Source of the DNA: Elymus sibiricus
Taxonomy: Eukaryota; Streptophyta; Magnoliopsida; Poales; Poaceae
Assembly: GCA_039707655.1 (NCBI GenBank)
Contig: CM077665.1
Coordinates: 294,690,205-294,754,204, forward strand
DNA length: 64,000 bases
Direction of reading: 5' to 3'
This document shows, in pieces, positions 38,430 to 48,944 of this stretch (position 1 is its first letter; each line of letters begins with the position of its first letter). The notes beneath the pieces are model-generated. The model did not search any database. It saw only the letters and a program-made list of their open reading frames with translations, and was not told the origin of the DNA. Position numbers and translations under genes: made by a program.

Positions 38430-38441
38430 TTCGGGGGCTAC
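38430..38441 (+). other. Polypurine tract of element D
   Basis: TTCGGGGGCTAC directly before the 3' LTR. Confidence 0.75.
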
Positions 38442-38909
38442 TGAGGGAGTCCTGGTTTAAGGGGTCCTCGGGAGGCCGACCTCCTTCTTATGGTCCGGAC
38501 TATATGGGCCACTTGCCGAGCATTGGATTGATCGAAGATCCTGTCTCTAGGAAGGAAGCTTCGAGAATCGTGGCGTATCCTCCATGTTTGGAGTAGTGAA
38601 TAGGCATGTTTATCCCTTCGACGTGTAACCGACCATGTGTAAACCCTAGGTACCCTCGGTGTATATAAGCCGGAGGGTTTTAGGTTGTAGGACAACAGAA
38701 CTCATCTAGGGTTTTAGCTATTCGATCTCGAGGTAGATCAACTCTGTAACCCTTATACCATCAATATAATCAAGCAGGACGTAGGGTATTACCTCCATAG
38801 GAGGGCCCGAACCTGGGTAAACATCGTCTACTTCGTCTCCTGTTACCATCGATTCTAGTCTCACAGCTCGGGACCCCCTATCCGAGATCCGCCGGTTTTG
38901 ACACCGACA
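38442..38909 (+). mobile_element. Element D, 3' LTR
   Basis: 468 bp, followed by CGGGG (38910-38914), an exact match to the 5' flank, so D is structurally complete from 29726 to 38909 (9184 bp). A TATA box is at 38662-38669. Confidence 0.95.
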
Positions 38910-38914
38910 CGGGG

Positions 38915-39402
38915 CTTGCGGACGGGGGAGGCGGAGCGCCGCATCCGACCCTCCCCCATCGGCATTTTCTCCCCCAGCGATGGGACATGCCGAAGGTACG
39001 GTGCTGGAGTTCGTCATCGGGCTGTGTAGCCCTCCCCATAGCCGTTTTCGACTCCCTCGCCCTTTCGCCAGGGTGGTGGAGGCCAGCAAGCCGCACGCAA
39101 TGTGGTTGTGTGTGCACGTCTGCTGTAATGGCGCCGCACAGGTTGACGTCGAGTTTCCGGTGCCTCGCGTCATGTTCCTCACGCGCGGGTGGAAAACCTT
39201 TGCACGTGCCCATAACTTCATGAGTGGGTACGTCCTCCGCTTCAAGTTGGTGGAGGCCGACACGCTCTCTATCAAGATCTCTGGGCTTTGGGGCGCTCGT
39301 ATCGGCTGCTGCGAAGAGAGCTCAAGCGACGACGAAAGCTCCTCGTCGAGCGACAGTGACAAGGAGGACAGTGTCGGTGAAGACGGCGACAGCGAGCCCT
39401 AA
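38915..39402 (+). pseudogene. Antisense B3-like gene of element C, 3' part
   Basis: The frame continues from 29725. The open part from ATG 38980 (MGHAEGTVLEFVIGL) is 140 codons. Residues 65-105 (VMFLTRGWKTFARAHNFMSG, YVLRFKLVEADTLSIKI) match the second half of a plant B3 DNA-binding fold: a W..F helix, then L.F strands. The C-terminus is an acidic Ser/Asp/Glu tail (ESSSDDESSSSSDSDKEDS). B3 proteins are nuclear transcription factors. A captured host fragment amplified with the element is the likely origin. The assignment rests on pattern recognition and could be a false match. Confidence 0.5.
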
Positions 39403-39663
39403 GCCGTCAAGTCGGAGTACGACGACCTAGACTCCAGCTGACCGCCGGTCGCACCATCACCGTCAGCGGCTCCCCCCTTGGCAAAGTGATTTGCCGGGGG
39501 TTCTTGACTTGGGCGCCGTCTCCTCCCCAGCTGGGTCTTGGCAGGCTCGTGGACTTCGGCTTTGTCTTCCCTGCCGGTCCTGATGGGGTCAGGCTGGGCT
39601 TCTGCTCAGGCCCTCCCTTCGTCCTTTCTTCTTTTTGTAACTTGCTCCTAGGGGAGAAAGTCA

Positions 39664-39669
39664 AATAAA
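39664..39669 (+). terminator. Poly(A) signal after the B3-like gene
   Basis: AATAAA 262 nt past the stop, followed by an AT-rich stretch including GAATGAAAG. This supports a complete antisense transcription unit inside element C. Confidence 0.45.
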
Positions 39670-40439
39670 GAGTTATTTAAGGGGCGTTCTATAATGTATC
39701 TTTATCCATTTTGTATCGAAAATGAATGAAAGAATGCTATTTCTTCCTTAAGTACGGTCCATTTTTCCTTCTGTTTATACTGTGTCTGCATGTTTGCCTT
39801 TACTGCACGGAACTATTTGCTGGGTCAGTACTAACCGCGAGCGTCAAAGGGGGAGCGAGCCCCCAGCAACAGGCTGGTATCATTTCCTAGAAAGGCTCCT
39901 TGTCAGTATCGGTGCGGCCCCTCAGAGCTGATAAGCGACAGGAGCTGGGGGACGGCTCGTCCCGAGAATGGTTTCCATTGCGTGAAGGTCTCCATGGTAC
40001 ACATTTAGAAAGGATGGTAGGGGTTTCCTTAAGGGAGAAAATGGCTTCGAGCTTGGAATATGCGATTTACTTATCTTTTCAGGCAGTATTCCTTTCCGGA
40101 GTACAACGGGCCATCGTCCTTGTTTCTCCGCCCTCCTTCCTTGTTTTCCTGGTGGTCAAACATGTAAGGCAAGAGGCCTCTATCCTCTAGCAAGAGAGAA
40201 CGCGGCAACAAGGATAATAGGCTCATCAAGTACTCTAGCAAATTTCTAAAACTTAAAAGCGATAACATTGCAACATAAAAATGCATAGCAAAACATGCAG
40301 TTTGATGGTATGATGGAATGTCTAGCTTTATTATTGCATGCACAGGGTATGCGCCTGGCTTTGTAAGAAGGGTTACATGCAACTGCGGCAAGGCTTGTAC
40401 AAAAGGTGGTTGCTGGGGACTGAGCCCGGCAGCCGCGCC
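39670..40439. other. Element C, 3' untranslated region between integrase and antisense gene
   Basis: No open frame that I can support. On the minus strand it follows the integrase stop. GCGAGCCCCCAGCAACAGG near 39855 is a polypurine-like run on the minus strand. Confidence 0.5.
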
Positions 40440-41456
40440 TTACGGGAAGAACTTACGAAGATGCTCAATATTCCATGAGTTAAGCATTTTGATGCCATCT
40501 TCGGTCTCCAGACGGACTGCGCCAGGTCTGGTGACTTGTGCTACCCGGTAAGGGCCTTCCCACTTCGGCGTCAACTTGTTGGTACCCTTGGCGGACTGAA
40601 CGCGTCTAAGGACAAGGTCGCCTTCCTCAAGGCTCCGGGCGTGGATCCTGCGGTTGTGATAGCGGCACAAGGTCTGCTGGTAGCGTGCAGCACACACAAC
40701 AGCCCGGAGACGATCTTCCTCGAGGAGCATGGCATCGTCATGTCATAGCTGCTCTTGCTCTACTTCATCGTAGGCAAGTACTCGAGGTGACCCGTATATG
40801 AGTTCCGTGGGGAGAACTGCTTCCGCCCCATACACTAGGGAGAAGGGCGTCTGGCCGGTAGCTCAATCTGGTGTCGTTCTGTGGGACCAAAGAACCACCG
40901 GCAGCTCATCTATCCAGCGTTTGCCGCTTCTTCGCAGTCTGTCGAAAGTTCTTGTCTTGAGCCCTTGCAAAACTTCAGCATTCATCCTCTCAACTTGCCC
41001 ATTGCTTCTCGGGTGGGCAACAGAGGCGAAGGAGACCATGCTTCCAAGGCTTTGGATGTATTGCATAAAGGTGCGGCTCGTGAACTAGGTGCCATTATCG
41101 GCGATCACCATGTTGGGCACTACAAAATGACACACTAGTCCTTTCAGAAACTTGACAGCTGACTGCGCGGTCACCTTCCTCACTGGTTCCACCTGAGGCC
41201 ACTTTGTAAACTTGTCGATTGCGACGAACAAGAATTCAAAGCCCCCAACTGCACGGGGAAAGGGGCTCAAGATATCAAGCCCCCAGACCGAGAATGGTCA
41301 GGATAAAGGGATCGTCTAGAGAGCTTGCACTGGTTGATGGATGATCTTGGAATGGAACTGGCAGGCCTCACATTTGGTGACTAGCTCAGTTGAATCCTGG
41401 AGGGCAGTGGGCCAATAGAAACCCTGCCGGAAGGCCTTTCCGGCAAGGGCCCTTTG
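40440..41456 (-). pseudogene. Element C integrase (Ty3/gypsy)
   Basis: A single frame is readable over about 340 codons. It has zinc-binding residues CEACQFH; the catalytic core with FVAIDKFTKWPQVEP (first Asp), VIADNGT (second Asp) and HPRSNGQVERMN (Glu); and a C-terminal GPY-type segment, LTPKWEGPYRVAQVTRPGAV. There is no frameshift but there are four in-frame stops (41316-41318, 41085-41087, 40863-40865, 40743-40745). Integrase joins element DNA to the host chromosome. Homology seems to run a little past 41456 to about 41490, where element E cuts it. This is the only pol piece of C in the window. Confidence 0.88.
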
Positions 41457-41736
41457 ATGCGGAGCATCCCACCATCATCCCCATGAAGTCTCGCAATCAA
41501 GCCAACCCCCAAGTGGCCCTATGACAAGAGCACACGCACGCGACATTGGAGCTAAGGTGAACTCACTCCTCTTCGAGTATGACTTCGATGGCAAAGGAAC
41601 TTGGATGCTACCTCACAGTGAAACCCTGTGTATCCTTAGGTACGAGGAAGACGGCCACGAAGGACCAAGAAAGCATCCCCAAGACCAAGGCCGAGGAGGA
41701 GAAGGAGCTAGCACCAAGGGCAAGTCTCTGGACAGC

Positions 41737-41965
41737 CCGGAACTTCCGGCCTACCCGGAACTTCCGGCCCACCGGCGATCCAGGGCCAAGTCCAGAGGTG
41801 CAAACTCTATAGATAGCCCGGAACCAGCCCGAACCTTCGCCCGAAAGCTCCAGGTCCCGGAACTTCCGGCCGGCCCGGAACTTCCGGCCAGCCCACGAAG
41901 CCTGCGCCAACACTCGGAAAAGCCCAGACCCCGCCCGGAACCAGCCCGGAACTTCCGGCCTTCAC
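41737..41965. repeat. CCGGAACTTCCGG palindrome array in E LTR
   Basis: Five exact GGAACTTCCGG cores (about 41749, 41758-41769, 41858-41869, 41876-41887, 41949-41960) and related CCGGAACCAGCCCG pieces. They lie 65-300 bp upstream of the TATA box. Confidence 0.75.
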
Positions 41966-42029
41966 AGAACGTCTACACTCGGGCCCGAGGCCCATGTACC
42001 TGTCCCACTTACCCCTTTGTCCCTACGAC

Positions 42030-42038
42030 TATTTATAC
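42030..42038 (+). promoter_or_regulatory. TATA-like box of element E LTR
   Basis: CTATTTATACTC, with a C/T-rich stretch after it. Confidence 0.45.
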
Positions 42039-42414
42039 TCTTCTTCCACCTTGAATTAGGGTTAGCTTATGTTTAGCAAAGACCATTGATGAGCATAGCT
42101 CGATTACTTTCTTCTCCCAAAGAGATTGACCTCCATCGAGAGAAGATCCAAGTGATGCCAAGGCCCCTCTAAGGGAAGATCCCAAGGGATTCAAGACCTC
42201 CTCCTATGGAGCGAGGAGACTATCGTTACGTGTATCCTTTTGTTGATTGTGGATCTTGTACTCATGTACTCGTGTGTTTCTAGTGGATGCGTGATCAAAG
42301 GTTGTCCTTGAGTGTTTGTTTTCCTCTCGTGTTTCTCTCGTGTTCTTCGTGTTCCTCGTGAGATCCCCTCCAATCGTGAAAGATCGACGTACACGGGCAT
42401 GCCCCGTATCATAT

Positions 42415-42428
42415 TGGTATCAAGAGCC
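42415..42428 (+). other. Primer binding site of element E (Met type, variant)
   Basis: TGGTATCAAGAGCC, the usual TGGTATCAGAGCC with one extra A, three bases after the LTR. Confidence 0.75.
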
Positions 42429-43911
42429 AAGGTTTCCCACGAATTTGGAGTCTCCCCTTTCGATTGCTAGCCAATTTTGTTTTGTTTTGACCTAATTTAG
42501 AAAATCCCCACAAAAATAGCCCTACGAAATTTCTTGGATTCGTTTGATTTGAGGAGATTTTGTTGATTTTGATCTGTGGATTTCGTTGTGGACTAGTGGA
42601 TCTACCTTTCTGTCCATCCAATTCCCCCCAATTTTTCTTTTTCCCCGTCAGATTTGGGGTTTTCCTCTCGGTTTTCTGCCCAAGTCCAAGATCTGGAAAT
42701 TAGGGTTCGTCCCAATTTTCCCGACCCCCGGAACCTCCGGCCTCACCTGGACCTTCCGGCCTCTGGACCCTCCGTCCACCCCGGACCTTCCGGCCGGCCC
42801 GGACCTTCCGGTATTTGCAAAAACTTTGCAATTGCCAATTTTGCATTTTCTTGGGTTCTCCCACCACAGTTTTCCCCCAAACCACCACAATTTTCCTTCC
42901 GCAACCCTTTGCTTTTGAGATTTTGAGTCGCGAGCTTCGACACTTCCTAAGGTGTTTCGGTTAATTAGGAGTGGTCCTTCATCGACCTCGCCGCTCGTTA
43001 TCGGCCCCGATCGTCGCCGACCAACTCTTCATTGACACCTCACCGTAAGCAATGATGGTAACCATGACGACACTCTTGTATATACCCTTGCCATTGCATT
43101 GTTTCCCCGAGCCTATTTGCATTACTTGCCTATCGAGACTAGCCATTGAGTATTGCCGGGCTACGCTCCTTGTGCACTTTAGTGATACATACTCCGCATA
43201 GCTTCATTTGCGTGCATATATCTTAGTATCATCTTTTGTGTTACAACATAGTACCCGCATACATAATTGCTATCTTGGTGTGCACGTAGCGCATTGTGAC
43301 CATAAAAAGAATCTTTGCAAAAGAAAAGAGAAGCAAAGCTTTTAAGCAAGAGCAAAAGAGCAATAGCATCGCAAGCTTCACATAGCATACTTGATCAAAT
43401 TGGATCACTTGAGCAAGTGACACGTGGCACAAACATGCATAGCAAGTCGGGAATAGGAAGACGACACGTTTGGTTCATTTTAGGGTGTGCACAAATGTGT
43501 ATCATGCCCATTTGAGAAATCGTGCTACCGTCTCTCTAGTGTTGTGCAACGAGAGCATTTTCCGTGGATTACACATTTTGGCTCATCCTTGGTTGCATGA
43601 CCCCAATTTTCTTCCGTGTGCGTGTTTCCGTGTATACCCATTGCTATTGATCTACATTGTCTCATTTGCAAATTTTATGAATCTCTTTCAACATTATTGA
43701 ATCTTATCTTTCGAATTTCTTGAAATTTGTGCCACTATCCTAACCAAGCTACTCCATAAGCCTTATTTGTGTAGGTGTGAGAAGGACGATTTTCGGTACC
43801 AATTCTACAATTTTCATACTTGCACATTGAGTGATCTTGATCCACTTTCAACTTTTGGAACGGTAATTGGTATTGTCTTCTCGCTCTTCCACTTATATCT
43901 TCTTGAGTGCT
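42429..43911 (+). other. Element E leader
   Basis: No supported open frame. It holds a second cluster of diverged CCGGACCTTCCGG-type palindromes at about 42727-42812, so the motif is on both sides of the LTR boundary. The rest is AT-rich. Confidence 0.5.
42727..42812. repeat. Second palindrome cluster in E leader
   Basis: Units such as CCCGGAACCTCCGGCC and GGACCTTCCGGCC, close to the LTR array but mostly with C in place of A. Confidence 0.65.
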
Positions 43912-43950
43912 ATGGATAGGAACATCATGTCGAACCTGACCTTCGAGGAG
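43912..43950 (+). pseudogene. gag: Element E gag, first 13 codons
   Basis: ATG at 43912 (MDRNIMSNLTFEE) is cut by the LTR of element B at 43951. The position after a Met-type primer site and leader fits a gag start, but the piece is too short to assign a family. Confidence 0.4.
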
Positions 43951-44817
43951 TGTCGGATTTCGGGCTCCACAAAACCCAAAGAGGTTTGAACTCAGGGGCG
44001 TGTGCGAAGATCCCCACTAGCTTCGGCCTCAACCTCACAGCTCCACAGCCTAGCCGAATCGACTTCACTCAATCGCGGGGAAGAAGACTAACACACGGAT
44101 TTACCCAGGTTCGGGCCGCTGCGAAGCGTAAAACCCTACTCCTGCTTTTGGTGGATTGCCTCACGAGGAGGTTTGTGGATGAACTGGTACAGTGGTGAGC
44201 CACCTCGCGAGGGCGCTTGAGTGGTGTTGGATCCGTCCCCCTCTACAGCGCAGCCTAGCCTCTATTTATAATGGCCCGGGTCCTCTTCCCTTATCGCATT
44301 GGTGGGAAGGGATCCCACAATGGCCAAATTTGAAAGGGGACAGGAGGTACATCTTATCCTGACGAAAGGTGGTCTTCGCCTTCAAAGTAACTGGCAGTGA
44401 CGCGGAGATGGGCTTGGTGGTGACATCCGTCTAGCTGAGCCCGTTGGCCTGGTCTTGTTGCACCAGAATGGAAACCTTTGGTGGGACGCCTTGGGAACTC
44501 GCGTACGCCCTTGCCTCCTTTGCACCAAGGTGGAAACTGTCTTCTTCTATGCCCGCTGGCGATCGCCTGGACCTGCTGGCGTCACCTCAGCCTCTCAAGG
44601 CGGAGTGCTGCATAGGGATCTCTGCCCCTCGGGAGGTAACGTGGGGTGACCTCCTCCTTCCGGGGGTCTTGGCGTCGTCCTCCTAACGAGGGTGGGTCTC
44701 TCGCGAGGGCCTTGTCTTGAACGAAACCGCGCCGGGCCGTGCCAGGCTGTCGAAATGGGCCACGCCCTGGGCCGCAGGCAGGCAGGTCTGGGTACCCCCG
44801 TTCCCAGAACGCCGACA
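43951..44817 (-). mobile_element. Element B, 3' LTR
   Basis: TGTCGGATTTCGGGCTCC...AACGCCGACA, 867 bp, the same family as the LTRs at 50443 and 62274 but more diverged. A TATA box (CTATAAATA-like, 44262-44270) is on the minus strand. The left flank is AGGAG; the right end of B lies outside the window. Confidence 0.88.
44262..44270 (-). promoter_or_regulatory. TATA box of element B 3' LTR
   Basis: TATAAATAG on the minus strand, matched at 50745-50754 and 62576-62585. Confidence 0.55.
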
Positions 44818-45113
44818 GCCGCCCTCTGGCCCAGGCACGCTTGGGTTGGCTTCGGGGCGAAGCCGAAGGAGGCAGGCCCGAGCGCCGCAGGCCCCATTTG
44901 CCTGCAGGTCAGGATTGACAGGCGGCTCTCTCCAAGACGCTGACGCCCCCACTTCTCCATGCTGCCTCGACAACTGCTCTGGCTGACAAACAGCCTGGCG
45001 CACGCCATCGAGCCGTCATTGTTGCCCTTCGGACCTGTCGTCCGCTCCCCCTTCTCCCACGGCTCGCGTCTTCTTAGCCAAACCTTGCGCCCGCCTCGGC
45101 CCGGCCGTCCGCC

Positions 45114-48096
45114 CTGGCCCCCAAAAAGAAAAGGGGTGAGGCCCTGAAGGTGTCGGGGCCTTCATCGGCGCAGGAGCCCGCGTTAGGCTGATCCTTGATG
45201 GTCAATCTTGAAGGGCTAGAGAAGGTCCGTCTGGCGGTATCCGCCGGCTCCAACGAGTGGGGGCGGCCAAGGTCTGGCTGGAGACCACCAGTATTCCCCT
45301 CCATCTCCATGCCCTCTTCTGAGGCTTGCTACCGCCGTTCTCGGACTTCTTCTCCGCCGTGCTCACGCATTATCAGGTCCATGCACTGCATATTGACCCT
45401 GGTTCCGTCCTCCTCCTTTCCGCCTTCGCGTTCCTGTGCGAGGCCTTTGTCGGCGTATCCCCTTCTATGGCTCTGCTTCGCCACTTCTTCTCCCTCCAGT
45501 TGAACCCTGGGGCATTGTTCGGAATGCGTGTCCTTGAGGGCAGTCGACGCAACGGCCGACGGGGCCCTCGACGCCAGGCTTTCCCATAACGCAAAGGGCT
45601 TCCGGAGGCAGTGGGTGTATGTCGATGTTGTTGAGCCCAGCCCCCTGCTCCAAATCACGTCGGTCCCTGCAGAGCCGAGTCTCGGGTGGGAGCACGAGGA
45701 GCTTGACGACCCGTGCCTTACGCAGGTTTTGGCCAGGCTGGCAGAACTGAAGAAGGCGGGGTGACGATGGCGATGGTGGTGCGGGAGTTCACCTGCCGAC
45801 GTATTGCTCCTCTTCAGCGTCATTCCCGCCCGATGTGGACCTTCACAGGCCCTCGCGACGCCATGAGGCTCCAAGTCCCTCCTCTTCCTTCCAGCGCGCT
45901 GCACGAACTGCTCCGTTGCCTGACCGGCGGGGAACCGAGTGAGCTTCCCCGGGATGGGCTCCCCCTGTACAACCACAGGGATGGGGAAGCCTTCGCCCGA
46001 CAGATGCCATGTTTCGACGAGTGGGGGTTACTTCCCGCGGAGGGAGCGGGTCCCCGGGTCGATCCACTCATGAGGGCCTCGGGCCCTGAGGGTTCTGAGG
46101 CCGAGGCTCCCCGCCTGGCCGCGGAGGGGCACCCTGCGTCGCCCGTCCCCTGGGCTCTTGCCACGGCCCTGCCTGGGGGTGAGGACGGCACCTCGTTGGT
46201 GGAGACGGCCACCGCCCCCGCTGCAGGGCGCCAGGCGTCAGACGCCGACGAGTCGTCCCCAGGCCCCCGCACTCGCCGGAAGAGGAGGGGGCCCAGGGGC
46301 AGCTGCAGCCCAGCGCCGTGGGTGCCGATGAAGATGAAGAGGATCGCCGTGGATGAGTAAGTGTCCGAGCCCCCTCAGTCTTCCCCTGATGTGCACCTTC
46401 TGAGTCTTTGTTCCGCAGGTCTCCTCCTGACGAAGTGAGAGGTGCATCGGCACCGCCGCCTCCCGAGGTCGCCGGGCCCATGGTGGCCTTGCCTCCCGCG
46501 GGCCACGGGACCCTGCGCGGAATGGCGGCTGTACCCGAGCTCGTGCGGCCCCTGGATGTCTTGAGCGCGAGTTTCTGGCGATCTTCTCCATGCGCGGCCC
46601 TCAACTTGCAGGGGCGGGGCTGTGTCCTCCGCTGACAGTCTTTTTTGAGAACTAGTCGCCCCATGCCATAAGGCCCTCCTTGAGCGAAGACGCGGGTTCC
46701 CACGAGGCGCGGCTTCCACCCGGGGAGAAAGGGGAGGAGCCCCCAGCCCCCGGGCACGTGCCGGGGACGTGCAGCCCTTCGCATGCTTTCCCTGCTGGTT
46801 CAGGGGAAGGCGAAAGCCCTGGCGGGGCGCTCGAGCTCGCGTGTGACCGAAGCGCCACGCGGTGTGGTCTGCTCCAAGCCAAAGCGAACGCGCTGGGGCG
46901 CCTGGGGTTTGAGCTCGCCGACACCGACACCTGCCTCGAGGCGGAGCGCCAGCGCCTCGTGCAAGAATGACACCGTCTTGGGGTCGCCGTCAACCTTGGC
47001 CGTCAGCAGCGTGAGCGCTCACGCGAATGCCGAGGGGTCCCTTGCCGCGGCGAAGGAGGCCCGCGATCGTGCCTTTGCGGAGGCCCAAGCCGCTGATAGC
47101 CGGCGCAAGGCCTCAGAGAAACGCTTGGAGGAGCTTCGAGCCTCCAATGCCGCCCTTTAAACGCTAATCCAGATGCGCAGGGCCGCACTTCACGACCTGA
47201 CGATCGAGCCGCCCACTGGCGGTGCGGGGCCCTGCATACCTGAAGACGCGCTGATGATGGAGGCGCTGGAGCAAAGCCTGGAGCGCGAGAGGCTGGAGAT
47301 GATGGAGCACCAGGTGTCCCTCGCCGAGGACTCCCTCACCACCCGTGAGGCGAAGGTTCAGGAGGAGATCAGCGACAAGGTGGCGGAGGTTCGGCGTGCC
47401 CTCATCCAGGATTATCGCGCGAAGTTGAAGCTCCAGGAGTCCCGTTTCTGCAGGCGACGCGATGACCTGAAAAGCGAGGCCGACGACCTCAGGAGAAGGT
47501 TAGTCCTGGCGAAGCGTCGCCGGAAGGCCGCGATGGATGCCCAGGCTGCTGCCGAGGCCGAGCTGTCTTTCCTCTATGAGCAGGTAAAGGGCGTCACTTC
47601 CCTCGCGGAGAAGGCTTCGGATGAGGCGGACCGTGCTCGTGGGCTGCAGCACACGCGCTCCAAGATGTTCCAGTCCCCCGAGAAGAGGGCCCACCGGGCC
47701 TTGAGCAGCATCTGCGGTGAGAGCGTCTCAAGCCCACTCGTGCCTGATGACACGGGGTACCTGGGCTTCTTCTCCAGGGTCGTGGAGCTTCTTGAGGGGG
47801 GTGCGGAGAAGATCCGCGAACTTGTGGAGGAGAAACGCTGCGACCTCCTTGCGCGGGCGGCCTCACGCGTCTTCAGTCATCTCCTTCGCCTCGACCCGCA
47901 CTTCGACTTCGAGGCTATGCTCACCCCCATGCCCGAAGTGGTCCATGGCGCCCTTGCCGAGTGGGTGGAGGACCATGTGGAGGACTTGATTGCGGGGTTT
48001 CCTTCTGCTGACTGGGAGGGCCAGGTTGAGGTTGAGGAGCGCGAATCCGGTGATGGTGGTGATGATGAGGGCGACTATGGTGGCATGTCTCCATAG
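45114..48096 (+). pseudogene. Element B antisense gene (Transposase_28-type domain, coiled coil)
   Basis: This is the counterpart of the A gene at 51590. The ATG has become CTG (45114) and a TGA follows about 23 codons later. The domain is readable in shifted frames: FSDFFSAVLTHYQVHALHID, AFLCEAFVGVSPSMALLRHF, then GFRRQWVYVDV. The exon ends with a basic patch (RTRRKRRG). A 62 bp intron (46357-46418, donor GTAAGT, acceptor CCGCAG) sits exactly where A has one and keeps the frame. The last part (47173-48096, 307 codons) is fully open: a long Glu/Arg-rich coiled coil, a globular segment (GYLGFFSRVVELLEGGAEKI) and an acidic tail. It runs opposite to the element's own direction. Function unknown. 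Confidence 0.75.
46357..46418 (+). other. Intron in element B antisense gene
   Basis: GTAAGTG...TTCCGCAG. The in-frame TAA is within the donor, so splicing is needed to read on; the joined frame is open in both B and A. Confidence 0.7.
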
Positions 48097-48944
48097 GTAG
48101 TCTTCGTGTTTACTTGTTCAGGGTTATGAACGCGGCCCTTCGGCGACGTGAATGTATTTTGGAAAGACTTTTTGAAGATGCTTCCGTATGACGTGATACG
48201 CAGCATTGTACTCCTTTGTGCCAAGATTTCCTGCCGATTCGGTCGATCATGTCGCGTGAGTGTCCGAACGCCAAGGCCTTGGCAGGGTGTGCACAGGAAC
48301 GTGCCCACCGCGTCCAGCCCCCGCTTACGGGTCGCGTGAGGGAGAAAAAGGGGCCGGCAGCTGCCGAACTTCTCAAAGAAAGCGAGACGCAAAACGGAGA
48401 TCGTTACCAAAAAGAATGCCCCCCCCTTCCAGAAGAAAACCGCAATAACTCCAAGTTTCATTCCAAAGGTGGCAAATTCGAATACAAAAAGGGTCAAGGA
48501 ACAGTCGCGTCCGGCACCTAGGCTAGTCTTCATCTTCTTCTTCTCCCCAGCACGGAGCATAGGGTTTCCACTAGGCGTGGGCATAGTCATTGGAGGACAG
48601 TGTTGTCCGCCAGCGCGGAGCATGAGGCTTCCACTTGGACGTGGGTGGGAACCCCTCCGCATCCTCAGGGGGCTCCGGGCGTATACAGCCCACTCATTAT
48701 TACGTGAGAGTGTTACAGATTGAGCCCGGGGTGCGCTGGGAGCTCCATGCCTCCTGCACATGGAGCCCAATTCCTGCCCCCAAGCACGATGCGACGGAGC
48801 GGGGTCAGCTCCGGACGGGCCCTCGAGCGCGGGGGGAGCCCCCAACACTCTCCGCAGGTAGGGCCCGACTCAGAACAGGGCCTCGGGCCTCCCAAAGCCC
48901 GGGGTGAATGTCGTCATTGTAGTGGGTGAGGCTCGGCGTGGGGC
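48097..48944. other. Element B, region after the antisense gene
   Basis: Partly alignable to 54543-55385 in element A (for example TCCGGGCGTATACAGCCCAC and the ACGTGAGAGTGT stretch). No open frame is supported. It ends with GGGGC (48940-48944), the target duplication of solo LTR G. Confidence 0.65.

Larger units (their letters stand above)
41490..42411 (+). mobile_element. Element E, 5' LTR
   Basis: The right end is firm: ...GCCCCGTATCA at 42411, three bases before a Met-type primer site. The left end is uncertain, between about 41455 and 41525; TGACAAGAGCACAC at 41522 is a candidate start. At 41737-41965 it carries an array of the palindrome CCGGAACTTCCGG and near variants, just upstream of a TATA box (about 42030-42038). 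The apparent long plus-strand ORF here only reflects the array. Confidence 0.65.

Noticed and set aside
41455..41455. TGATGCGGAG as a firm start of LTR E
   Set aside because: Integrase similarity on the minus strand seems to extend past it to about 41490, so the true start is probably further right (near 41522).
41521..42054. A 177-codon plus-strand frame in LTR E (Pro/Glu/Leu repeats such as PELPAYPELPAHRR)
   Set aside because: The protein repeat is only the CCGGAACTTCCGG array read in one frame, and it sits upstream of the TATA box.
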